A program made the position numbers and the translations under genes. From Alisma plantago-aquatica (Eukaryota; Streptophyta; Magnoliopsida; Alismatales; Alismataceae): a stretch of DNA of 64,000 nt. This document shows positions 11,675 through 23,059 of this stretch, piece after piece. The notes beneath the pieces were generated by a model that was given only the letters and a program-made list of their open reading frames with translations, ran no database searches and was not told the origin of the DNA. The DNA lies in NCBI GenBank assembly GCA_963693085.1, contig OY856412.1, positions 964,996,281 to 965,060,280 on the forward strand. The letters are read 5' to 3'. Each line of letters starts with the position of its first letter. Within the stretch, counting starts at the first letter, position 1.

Positions 11675-12690
11675 AACAATTTGTGAGTCTCCTTATTTCT
11701 CATGTACCTCTTCAGGTTCATAGTTTTCTTGTTGGTCTCAAACCTCTTTGAGCTCCACTTTTCTCTCACTTATTCCTTTGAAAGACAATTGCCTTTTAAG
11801 GAATATAACTATCCTGGCAACAAACACTTTATTGTCAGATGGAGTGTAAAAGTAGTACCCCCTTATTTATTTGGGATATCCAACAAAATAACATCTATCA
11901 GACTTAGGGGTAAGATTTTTAGGAATAATTTTGCTAACATAAGCTTCACATCCCCAAATCTTCATAAAAGACACATTAGGGCATTTCCCATGTCATATCT
12001 CATATGATGTCTTTTGAACTGATTTAGATGGAACGTAGTTTAGTGTAAACATGGAATTTTTAAGATCATGTCCCCAAAAGGAAGTTGGAAGATCAATACA
12101 AATCATCATAGATTGCACCATATCTAGTAATGTGTGATTCCTTCTTTTTGACACACCATTATGTTGAGGTGTTCCCGGTGGGGTTCAGTGGGATATAATC
12201 CCATGGGCTCTAAGAAGGTCCTCAAACTCTTGGTTCAAGTATTCTCCACCTCGATCAGACTTAAGTTCCTTCATACTTTTACCAAGCTGGTTTTGTACTT
12301 CATTCATGAACTCTCTGAACTTTTCAAGAGTTTCTCACTTACGTTTCATAAGGTAAACATAGCCATACCTACTAAAACCATCAGTAAAGGTAATGAAGTA
12401 TTGATACCTCTAACAGTTGTTCTAAAAGGCCCGCACACATCAGTATGTATGAGTCCTAATAGATCACTATCCCATTCACTGTTTCTAGCCAAGGGAGTCT
12501 CGGTCATCTTTCCCAACAAATAAGATTCACATGTTTCTATTGATTCAAAATCAAAAGATTCTAGATAACCATTTTTATGGAGTCCATATATGAGATTCTC
12601 ATTTATGTGCCCTAGAAAACAATGCCAAAGGTATGTCTTGTTTGAGTCATTGGGTTTTTGTCTTTTTGTATTTACGTTATGCACACTTGT
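11675..12690 (-). pseudogene. Copia integrase region (Cop-3)
   Basis: Minus-strand translation gives the GAG_pre-integrase zinc-binding region (TYLWHCFLGHINE, then CESYLLGK; the second Cys of the usual CESC is Tyr) and the rve integrase core: HTDVCGP (first Asp), FTDGFSRYGYVYL, LKSDRGGEYL (second Asp) and PQHNGVSKRRNHTLLDM, where the catalytic Glu (normally NGVxER) is Lys. The C-terminal block IWGCEAYVSKIIPKNLTPKSDRCYFVGYP follows. Several in-frame stops are present (near 12,345, 12,180, 12,000 and 11,875). Integrase would have inserted the DNA copy into the genome; this one is dead. Confidence 0.9.
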
Positions 12691-13290
12691 TTTTAGACCT
12701 ATCAGGTATAGACCATAAAGATCCCATCTTTACTAATAGAACATCTTCCATACTTTAGAAATGTGAATCCATTCTTGTCCAAACAAGATACAAATAGGAT
12801 GTTCCTATTAATGGAAGGTACGTAGCAGCAATCCTCTAACTCCATTACTAGCCCACAAGGTAGATAACTCATAGGTTCCAACTGTGATGGCCACAACTCT
12901 TGTGCCATTTTCCACTCGCAGTTCTACCTCACCTTTCTCTAAAGGTCTACTTCTTTTCATATCCTTCATATTTGAGAAAATGTGTGATCCATGTCTAGTA
13001 TCTAGTACCCATGATGAAAAAGTAGTAAAGTTAACCTCAATAACATATATACCAGAAGTAGAGATCTCAATCCCTTTCTTCATCTTCCTAGGTTCCCTTA
13101 TACTTCTACTTATTTTGAGTGTTGAAGACTTAGACTTTAGTTGAGCCAAAGAATGCTTCTTGGCTTTGCCTTTATCCTTGGACTCAACTCCACTGATCAT
13201 CATCACGAATTTGTCCATTTACATTAGTTCTTTGACACTTATCAAAATGTCAAGCAACTCTGATAGCGGTCTAGCCATGTGACTCAAATG
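12691..13290 (-). pseudogene. Copia gag end and protease region (Cop-3)
   Basis: The minus strand holds the gag C-terminus (DKGKAKKHSLAQLKSKSS, near 13,150), a shortened piece where the zinc knuckle should be, then the protease start GIEISTSGIYVIEV and WVLDTRHGSHI: the active-site Asp-Thr-Gly reads Asp-Thr-Arg. A piece before the integrase (ELEDCCYVPSINRNI) lies in another frame (12,702-12,908). The part nearest 13,290 (13,220-13,290) is poorly recognisable. The element is cut here by the inverted LTR head of element E, and the rest of gag, the leader and the 5' LTR are not in the window. Confidence 0.82.
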
Positions 13291-13291
13291 A

Positions 13292-14303
13292 TAAAGTCAG
13301 TTTCCAAGGGATCACCACCCAGATCTACTATCCTCTTCAGGTTCTGCGCATCACATCCCATGGTCAACGGATCTTCACGTAGAGCTACACTCGATCTCCT
13401 CCAGGTCAGGGTATCATTGAAGGCATCACCAATCAATCTATAATGTCAAGATGAAAGAGGGATAACTGGACATTGAGGAGTCCGAAGGGAGATGTAGGGG
13501 AGAGGGTAGGCAGTTTCTGAATTACGCATTATGCAGACCTATATATAGATGCTCGTTCTCATCTTTCCTTTCCACGTACTATGAAACCTCCCTCTTTCAT
13601 ACCTTAGATTTGGTGGCCTTAACGTATAAGGAAAGAAACGACCAATGCTATTTCCATACTATTTTATAAATATGGATTTGGTTGAGATAATCCAATTCAC
13701 AAGAATTGCCCTCCAAGCAAGTAGTTAGTTACCATTATCATATGGGAGTTCTTTTTATGTGAAAGGTATTTCCAAAATGCCAACAATACATATCCATTCA
13801 AAGACATTTCTTTTTATTCCAATTTTTACCACAAATTATAAATATTACTCATGATGCCTTAAACATTGTGTTGCTTCTCTTGACAAGATAATTATCCCTT
13901 TAATTATCCTGAAACACCATGTATTTTATTTTCTTTTGGAACCATGGTAATTATTTCATTGATCGTAACCAAATTCATGGTTATTTATTCATGTGTGAAA
14001 TCCTTTTACCACTACAAACCTTGTGGATTCAAAATCTCATCCATGATATCCCATTATCCATATTTTCACATATTTCTTATCTCTTCCTCATTATCTAAAA
14101 TTTCCTTCTTAATATTACATTATTTGATTTCTTCTTTTTCCTTTTAATCATGTTGGATTTATTAATATATTATAATCCATGAAATCACATGCAAAAAGGA
14201 AATATTGCAAAGGGAATCCATTTAATACATATAATTCACACCATTCCCCATAATCATACATTTATTTGGGAAATTGCATTTCCCACCATATGAACCCGAA
14301 ACA
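13292..14303 (-). mobile_element. Inverted head of the 5' LTR of gypsy element E
   Basis: This is the reverse complement of the first ~1.0 kb of E's 3' LTR (45,865 to about 46,878), with clear matches throughout, for example the segments 13,300-13,500 with 46,660-46,870 and 13,940-14,150 with 46,030-46,240. A TATA box is shared (13,538-13,548 minus; 46,620 plus). The LTR start (14,303, minus) has lost about 15 bp after TGT. The five bases beyond it on the minus strand are ATAAG, the same as the five bases that follow E's 3' LTR. It is best read as half of E's own 5' LTR, displaced by an inversion. Confidence 0.85.
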
Positions 14304-14308
14304 CTTAT
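14304..14308 (-). repeat. Target-site duplication ATAAG of element E (inverted half)
   Basis: ATAAG on the minus strand directly before the LTR start; the partner is at 48,951-48,955 on the plus strand. Confidence 0.7.
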
Positions 14309-17300
14309 CTTCATCATCTTGACTTGAACCTAAATATAAGATTATAATTTCTTACTAAATTTAAAGCATTAGTTAGTATGAAAACTATCAAGTCAAACAA
14401 ACCATAGTCATGTATTAATTTCTTAACATGTTATATAAGAAGGAAGTAGGTAGCTAATATTGATAAATTGAGACATCTGTATGTTTTTCAAATTAACCCA
14501 AGCTCAAAAATTTTTACTTTGTAATGTGATGTTTGACAAAGTTTTGACATTACCAATGCTTTGACGGTGAGATGGGTCATTGTGCGCTTTTTCTTCGATG
14601 TCAAAACTACTTTACAAATGCTTTTGAACGCTAGAAAGATAATATAAAAACTAGTGGTGACAAACCTGGTGTATGGTAAATACTATTTGTAGTGATTGCA
14701 AGCTACCATGTCCTACAAAATGGCTGCTCAAGCCATAGCAACCACTTTTCCAATTGAAATGTAAGTCACTTTATAATTTTGTATATTTATGACTATATTT
14801 AATTAGACATAGTTTTGAACTATTAAATTTAAAACATGGGAGAATCATATTCATCAAAATCTATATTAAATTTTATGGTTATTGAAGTGTTCAATATATT
14901 AGTAGTAAAATATATTTAGCGTGAGGGCATACACTTCGACAAATAAATACCATTGGCAATGTTATATTGTTTTAATAACCTTGTCAACAGGTTTGACTAA
15001 TAAATTACATCGATAGAGATCACAAAAATGAGTAGTATGATCTGTAAAAATTGTCTTGAACAAATTCAAAAAAAAATCAAGGGATGCAACAACATTAAGT
15101 TCTAGGATGCAAGAGAAGATATTGAATATTTAGACTAACTAAAGGCCATTAGAACAAATTTCCACAACATAAATGGTACGATTCATTAAAAAAAGTTGAC
15201 AAAGTGAGATATTGTTAAATTGTAAAGATTCATTAACAATAAGAAACACACATTTGAAAAGAAGGCCATTCTTCAATGTAGTGTGTGTTTCATAGTAAAG
15301 ATAACATATTTGAATAATGTTGAGTCTGACAAGTAGTTGTATACTTAATATTTTATTTTTAAAATTAGATTCTAAATAAAAATTCTAGTAATATTCCCAA
15401 CAAATGGATCTGGAATGTGTATAATTACATATACATATAATAGATAAAATAAAAACAAAACTTGGAGTACCGGCTCAATGAAATAATCAACATGGCCTAC
15501 ATCTTCTATTTTTTAATACATGCATGATAAATTCTTCTCCACTTCAAAGCAAACTATCATTTTGGTTTTATTGTTGGCAAAAAAAGACCAACAGTCAGCC
15601 TCTATTAATGGTGTAAAGGGTTATGTGGCACCCTTCACCCAACTTGCAGAGAAAAAACAAATTCTACATGTCACCTTCAAATGAATGACATAAAACATTG
15701 AAGGTTGGTAAGAAATTTGAGAATCTCAAGGATGAAACATAACAAAAACTATTTCTCGTGACATCCACAATACTTTAGTAAACCTAAAAATTAAGGGAAA
15801 ATTAAAAAGAATTGAAGAATACAATGAATGCACTACATAACGCGTTGCACCTTGTCTGAAAATATGTGCATCCAACACACAACTTTGGTAGTGAAAATTA
15901 CTTTAAAAAATAGAATAAAGTGTTCAAAGCTCCATGGTGGAAAGTCAAGTTGACATTGGATGAAGAAAGTCAAGTTGATATTGGATGAAGAAACAAGACT
16001 AGAAATTTGGATCAAACAATCTTGTTATGAGTAGGAAGGATCTCATCCCACCCGGTAAACTGGTATTTAACCGTGTCTTAAGTTTCTTTGAAAATATGTG
16101 GATTTCAAGTTTAAAAATTTAAAAAAGTGATAAAAAAGAGTGTCCTTAATGTTGGCGAGCCTGTAGGATTGGAGATGTATATCAATTTCTGCTCATAGCC
16201 CTAAAGGTCCTAGTTTTTAGTCGTATTGGGGTCCTAATTGCCTCAAGACCTCCCATGGCTGAGATCACTCACTGACATTTACAACCAATGCGTAGAAATT
16301 TAGAGGATGATGAGAAAAGGTATAAATCAGAACCCAGATCTAAACTTCTAAGAGCAAACAAAAAGAGTTATTAAATCACATTAGATGAAGGATAAGCAAC
16401 TGAATAAGAAATAACCAGATTAATAGCTAAGGTAGTTAAAATAGTTAAGAGATAGCAGTTAAAATTAGTAGTTAGGAGTGCGACATGATTACTATTGTAT
16501 AGCCTAACAACCTTAGAGAGGGGTGGTGTCAGAGGAAGGATCCTCTTATTTTACTTTCATGTTGTTGATTAGATTCAGGTCAGAGGATCAACATTTATTT
16601 GATCCAGGTGATAAATGCACCTCACTTTTAGTTATTGGCCGATGTGATGCGGCTCCATGGCAATCATCAGACTATTAGATTCATCATTGATGTGTGTTGG
16701 ACATGAGATGAAGAAGTACGGAGGTGGCATTGCCATTATGGTTGCTAATTGAGTATCCACCAGCCAGTGATGCAAGTTGAGGCAGCGATATGGTGCATTT
16801 GAGTAGAGAAGAGGGAGGGGGCACAACAACAATGCATATTGGTTGCTGGAGAGGTCAGAGAAGGAGAGAAGATGAAGAGGAATTGAGGATCTAATGAAAC
16901 ATGGGTGGATGATGACACTACCTGGATGTGCTCAGTATTGTCGGGTGACCCTTGGTGCTACCTGACACTGCTTTGTGCTTTTAGATGCAAGGTGATAAGA
17001 GAAAGTTAGTGGTGGCCCTATAAAGATAGAATATGTTGCTTCAACACTGGTGGTCGTCATGCTTGCTCACAGGCCTAGAATAGGGTGACAGGGGACGGTT
17101 GTAGGGAGGAGAGGAGGAAATAAAATTCCATCGTGTAGATGGAGGTGGCAGACTAATTGGATGATAGAGAAGTGCTTTTGGCCCTCATCGGTTACTCTGT
17201 CAGTCAGGGCAATAGGCGGTGGATAGGGTTCCACAGGGGAGAAGACAGGACGGGGAACATTTTTATGCTATCATTTCTTCTCAGCACCGAGGGATACTGG

Positions 17301-17539
17301 CTGCAAGGTGAGTCCCAAATGAGGACGTGATTAGCAATGATTTACCTTTTTTTCTTTGGCGGCTCGATGCTACACAATCAGTGGCATAAGGTTGAGCTCG
17401 GCTACTCGAGGATAGGGCTTATGGGGTGATGAAGAGAAGAGTGTAAGAAATAGAGGAAGATATGTGGTGGGTAGATGATACGGGGAGGAGAAGAGGTGGG
17501 GAAGGAAATGGCCCACCGCCGATTTTATGTGTTGAGCGA
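14309..17539. other. Unassigned AT-rich flank, then G-rich stretch
   Basis: About 3.2 kb without a recognisable gene. 14,309-16,100 is AT-rich; it was probably the 5' flank of element E before the inversion. A 25-bp imperfect tandem doublet lies at 15,942-15,991. From about 16,600 to 17,540 the plus strand becomes rich in G (many GGTGG, GGAGG, GATGA), resembling in composition the D element at 62,600-64,000, though I could not align the two. Short open frames here look like chance. Confidence 0.5.
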
Positions 17540-18100
17540 GTGTATTTTTTTTAACGCCGGTTTTCTAAAATCACAACCGATGTCCGAAACCACCCACGGG
17601 ATACAATTTTCTAGAGAAAAATTTGCCTCCAAAAATTTTCAATTCGGTGTCGGTGGTATAAAACCGGCGACATATGTTTCGTGCCAAGCCCCCACGAAAT
17701 TTTTTATCCCTATGTAGTCGTCAGATTTTGACAAGGAACCGATGACTAAACATCCTTTGCGAGTCAAAATTCATCCCCTCATGTGGCATCGGTTTTCTTT
17801 AAAGAACCGACAAGGATGTGTCTTCACGCATTGTCCCCGTGAAAATATTTTCCCCTCAATTTTCCTATTCGGCGTTGGTTTTTACTTGGCAACTGACAAT
17901 TATAATTGTAACTGACGAACAAGTTTTTTGTCATGTTATGTGTATAGACATCAGTTTTTGTATATAGAAACTGACGAATAACACCCCGACCAGGTGCAAT
18001 TTTTTTTATTAAAGTTGGTGATAGGTGTCGGTTTTTATTTACCACCGACGTCTATTGATTTTAAGCGTCGGATTTTTATTTTAACCGACATCGATAGTTA
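17540..18100. repeat. Left subterminal repeats of CACTA-2
   Basis: Repeated short motifs GTCGGTTTTT and AACCGAC(A/G) in both orientations, about every 20-50 bp. In En/Spm such motifs bind the element's TNPA-type protein; binding here is inferred. Confidence 0.8.
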
Positions 18101-18104
18101 ACTT

Positions 18105-18557
18105 AATAGCACCCGTACGAGCCAGACTCTTCCCCTTCTCTATTTCATTCCCAATTCTTCAAGCTCCCAGTCTAGTGATTTCTTCCTCCGCCTCCGCCCA
18201 CTGCCTCCGCACGCCGCCTCTGCTCATCGCCTACCGCCGCGAGGAGCTTGAAGCTAATCACCACCTTCGTGTACTGCCAGTCACCTCTAAGAGGAGCTTG
18301 AAGCTGCTCACACTGGAGCTTTTGTTGTTGTCCATTCGCCTCCAGTCACCACCACCACCTGCTCCTGTCATCGCCACCACCTGCTCCAGGCAGAGCGAGG
18401 ACCCTTCCTCTAGCCGCCTTCAGCTGCTCTAGTTGCCGCCACCGTCCACCGCCTGCACCTCCTCTGCTTCACCTCTAGCCTGGCCACCTTCACCTCTAGC
18501 CTAACCACCTCCACCTCCGACCACCGCCACCACAGCCTGCTCGATCCACCAGTGCGG
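18105..18557 (+). promoter_or_regulatory. CACTA-2 promoter block and GC-rich leader exon
   Basis: The block GAGCCAGACTCTTCCCCTT (18,119-18,137) is shared with CACTA-3 (59,008-59,026), just ahead of a GC-rich tract of CCGCC/CCACC-type repeats (18,180-18,545). The tract ends at a good splice donor (GTGAGT near 18,557), and the transposase starts after an acceptor (ATCATAG) near 19,688. This looks like a 5' leader exon and intron. The open frame 18,175-18,432 (Ser/Pro/Leu-rich) is probably not translated. Confidence 0.6.
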
Positions 18558-18964
18558 TGAGTGAACACAAAATGGAAGAATATTTGATTAAAATTGATTA
18601 ATATTGATTAATTAGGGTTAATGATGTCATTACTATTGATTAATTAGGGTTAATGATGCATTAATAAACTTAATTAATTAGATTTTCACTTAGTTCCTCT
18701 AAGATTGTGTAGTTGATTAATATTGATTAATAAGGGTTAATGATGCATGAATGAATAATTAATTGATATTACTTTCTTTCTCTCTTGATAGTGATTGATT
18801 TAACCTAGTTCAATAATTATTCTTCAAGCTTATATAGTTGATTAATATTGATTAATTAGGGTTAATGATGAATGAATGAACACAACATGGAAGAATGAAT
18901 TAAATTAAATGATGTTACACAAAACCTAGGATATGAACGATGAAACTAGGATTGTAGCTATAGG

Positions 18965-19281
<317 letters not shown>

Positions 19282-19693
19282 CGACATACATGTATTTTGT
19301 TGGCCTAGAAACCCGTTCGAGATTTACTCATTAGGAGTAAAACTTGGATAGTCCCTGGTTTAGGACTGTTCTTGAACACTTAATCTCACTTAGGATGTAA
19401 GTGTATAATGTATATTCATTTTTTTCATGATGTTATATCAGCACTTCCCCATTTGTTATCTAAGTACATATGTCGGTGGGCATTTGCCCATGTACATCGG
19501 TGTACTTGGAGAACTGCGGGGAAATACTACCGAAATTTCTTAAAAATCAAATACACATTATACACTTATTAGTGAGATTAGATGATCAAGAATGGGATAG
19601 GTGGTACACATTTATTTTATATAAGACCCTAAACCTTAATATTTTAACCCTAAACCCTAATATATACTTGTTTTTTATTTGATCATAGGAAGG

Positions 19694-22600
19694 ATAGATC
19701 ATGGATGTCCATTCGAAATTGCTGCACCCCAGAGTTTATTTCTAGTCTTGATCAATTTATTAGATTTGTGGAGGAACATAGGAAACAACCTGGAGATAGG
19801 TTCTACGATCCATGTAGGCATTGCGGTAACAACTTGAAAGTCAACATTGGTGACGAAATCAAAAGTCATGACATGTGCAATGAGATTGTACAAGGCTATA
19901 CATAATGGTACTGGCATGGATAGATTTCAAACCTAAAATTAGTAGATGTCGATAATAGTGCTTGTGTGGAAGAAGAAATTGCCTCCGATGACGTAGATGT
20001 GAACAAACTAGTTCCAGTAGACATCGTTGATGACATGTTGGATAGTTGTGGGGTAGAGCACACCGATCCACCTCCCATGTTTAGGAACATTGTACACGAT
20101 GCTGAGAGACCATTTTACATAGATTGTACTAAGTTTACGAAGCTTAGCATTGTCTTGAGATTGTATAAGTTGAAGGCTAACAATAGATGGAGCGAAAAAA
20201 GCTTCACATCATTGTTGTCTTTGTTGAAAGGAATTCTTCCTGAACAAAACGAGCTGCCAATCTCAACATACAAGTTAAAAAAATTATTGTGCCCAATAGG
20301 AATGGAGGCCAAGAAGATACATGCATGCCCGAATGATTATGTATTATTTCAAAAGGACTATGTGGATTTGAAAGATTGTCCAAAATGTGGTGCGTCAAGG
20401 TATAAAATGATGACTTCAGGGAAGTCCAAAACTGGTTCTCCTTCCAAGGTGATGTGGTATCTACCTACAATATCACAGTTTCAACGTTCATTTTCCAATC
20501 CGATAGATGTGAAGAATTTGAGGTGGCATGCAGAGGTTAAAAAAATATTGATGGGATCCTACGACATGCGTCTGATTCCCCACAGTGGAAGAAGATTGAT
20601 TTATTGTACCCTGAATTTGGTGAAGAAGTCAGGAATCTAAGACTTGGGCTTTGTACCGATGGGATGAATCCGTACGGGACATTGAGCAGCCAACATAACA
20701 CTAGCATGTTATTCTTATTTTATACAATCTTCCTCCCTGGTTGTGTATGAAAAATAAGTATGTTATGTTGTCGTTGTTGATATCGAACCCTAAACAACCT
20801 GGAAATGATATCGATGTTTATCTTGAACCTCTGATTGATGACTTAAATAAACTCTGGTGTGAAGGTGTGATGACCTATGATGCTTCACGTAGAGAGACAT
20901 TTCGTTTGCACGCTATGCTATTTTGCACTGTTAATGACTTTCCAGCATATGAGAATTTATCTAGATATAGTGTCAAAGGATCTAAAGTGTGTCCTATATG
21001 TGAAGAGAACAATAATTAAATATGACTAAAACATGACGGCAAGACTGTATATCTTAGTCATTAAAGGTTTCTTTCAAAATTCCATCCATACTGAAGGTTG
21101 TGCAAAGCGTTCAATGGGTGGAATGAGGAACGGAGTGCGCCTAAACCTATACCAGGGGAGGTTGTTTATGAAAGAGTAAAAGACTTTGTCAATAAATTTA
21201 GTAAGAGATAACAATATACCATGTCCACACATAGTGACAAATATTTATTCAAGAAGAAGTCAATATTTTGGGATCTTCCTTATTGGAGTTCTTTGGCAGT
21301 CAGGCATTGTATCAATGTCATGCATGTTGGGAAAAATGTTTGCGATAACGTCATTGGTACTTTGTTGAATATACCAGGTAAGACTAAAGATGGGATCAAA
21401 TCCAGAATGGACCTACGTGAAATGAGAATAAGGACAAAATTAACATAAGTAGTTAGTAGTGATCCGAGAACATATTTACCTCCTGCTTGTTACACGTTAT
21501 CTAGAAAGGAGAAGAAAGCTTTTTGTGAGTGCTTGGTTAATGTTAAGGTGCCACAGGGTTACTCATCCAACATCTGTAGATCGGTATCAATGAAAGATCT
21601 GAAGCTTATAGTTCTTAAATCTCATGATTATCACACTCTAATGCAACAAATATTGCCAGTAGAAATTTGATCTATACTGTCGAAGCATGTAAGGTTTGCA
21701 ATCACCAGACTTTGTTTCTTCTTCAACAGTCTGTGCAGCAAAGTTATTGATCTTGAGACTCTCGATAAGTTGCAAAGAGAAGTGGTTGTTACCCTATGTC
21801 AGCTTGAGATGTATTTTCCTCCTTCGTTCTTTGACATCATGATTCATCTTGTTGTCCACTTGACTAGGGAAGTGAAAATATTGGGACAAGTTTTCTTGCA
21901 TTGGATGTATCATTTTGAACGATACAAGAGCATTTTTAAAGGTGATGTTTGAAACCATTATCGGCCTGAAGGGAGTATTATTGAGGGTTATGTGGCAAGA
22001 GAGGTTATGGATTTTTGCAATGACTTTCTGAGTGGTAATGACGCTCCTATAAATGACAAGAATATTGAGGAGTATTCTGCAGGCAAAGGGATTTTAGGAT
22101 CACGAATGAAAGTAATCAGTCGTGAGCTCTTAGAACAAGCTCACTTGTATATTTTACACAACATCGACGAAGTGAGTGTTTATATCGAGGAACATACCAA
22201 TTTTATTAAGAAACAATATCCTCGAGCCAGTTCAATGTGGCTTGCTAGAGAGCATAACAAGACATTTATTAAGTGGTGTGAAGATAAAGTCTTACATCAA
22301 CTATCTCAAACACCAAATAATATTGCTGAAAATATCAAATGCCTCACCTTAAATGTTATGTCTTATGAAGGGTTTGACATAAATGGGTACTCATATTACA
22401 CAAAGCATCAAGATGATAAGAGTGTCGTCCAAAACAGTGGGGTCACCCTTCAAGCGTCTTCATTATTTTTTGCCAGTGTAAAGGATAAGAGTCCACGTGA
22501 AGCTAAAATGTCATATTACAGTGTCATTAAAGACATATGGGAGATTAACTACATAGATTTCAAAATTCCACTATTTAAATGTAATTGGTTTGATAACACC

Positions 22601-22980
22601 AAAGGAGTTATAGTGGATGAATTGGGTTTCACATTAGTGAACTTTGAAAAGATTGGCGAGAAGGGTGAACCATTCATATTGGCATCACAGGCAAAACAAG
22701 TATTTTATATCGATGATCCTGCAAATGAAAAATTTGTCGGTTGTTCTTCATGGTAAAAGACAATTCATTGAAGATCCTATAGATGAAGAAGAGTACTATG
22801 ATAAGTATGATGACTCGAGTCCATTCTCATTTGGGTTACCATCACCAAATACTGAAGCTAACAATGACTTATATGTGTGTGGAGATCACACTGAAGGAGT
22901 ATTAATGAGATGCCACCTCATAATGATGATTACTGTTAGGGTAAGGATATTAATGAGACACCATCTCATAATGTAAGTTT
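19694..22980 (+). pseudogene. TNP2-type CACTA transposase pseudogene (CACTA-2)
   Basis: Plus-strand pieces cover a full CACTA transposase, the enzyme that cuts and pastes the element via its terminal repeats. In order: transposase-associated domain (CCTPEFISSLDQFIRFVEEH, FYDPCRHCGNN; 19,705-19,905), TNP2 core (HACPNDYVLFQKDY, CPKCGASRYK, 19,966-20,520; KQPGNDIDVYLEPLIDDL, NDFPAYENLS, 20,741-21,019; LPYWSSLAVRHCINVMHV, 21,270-21,330), DUF4218 (PPSFFDIMIHLVVHL, 21,810-21,950) and DUF4216 (YYSVIKDIWEINYIDFKIPL, 22,510-22,760). The start codon equivalent to that of CACTA-1 is ATA (19,694), followed by a 4-base loss. Stops at about 19,903 and 19,921 and frameshifts near 20,550, 21,450 and 22,730 make it non-functional. 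Confidence 0.92.
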
Positions 22981-23059
22981 TAAAATATATCATATATATC
23001 TATCAATATGTCCATTTATAAGTTATATCCTATAAGTATTTTTCTAACATGCCAATTTT

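Noticed and set aside
7810..13290. Cop-3 as the inverted second half of Cop-2
   Set aside because: Both contain the gag C-terminal block with GKAKK, so the sequences overlap and must come from two elements.
14651..14665. AACTAGTGGTGAC as a possible left terminus of CACTA-2
   Set aside because: It lacks the CACTAGTACA order and is followed by no subterminal motifs for nearly 3 kb.
15020..15300. Possible exon remnant (CKNCLEQIQ-like frame)
   Set aside because: Stops every 20-30 codons, no recognised family, AT-rich context.
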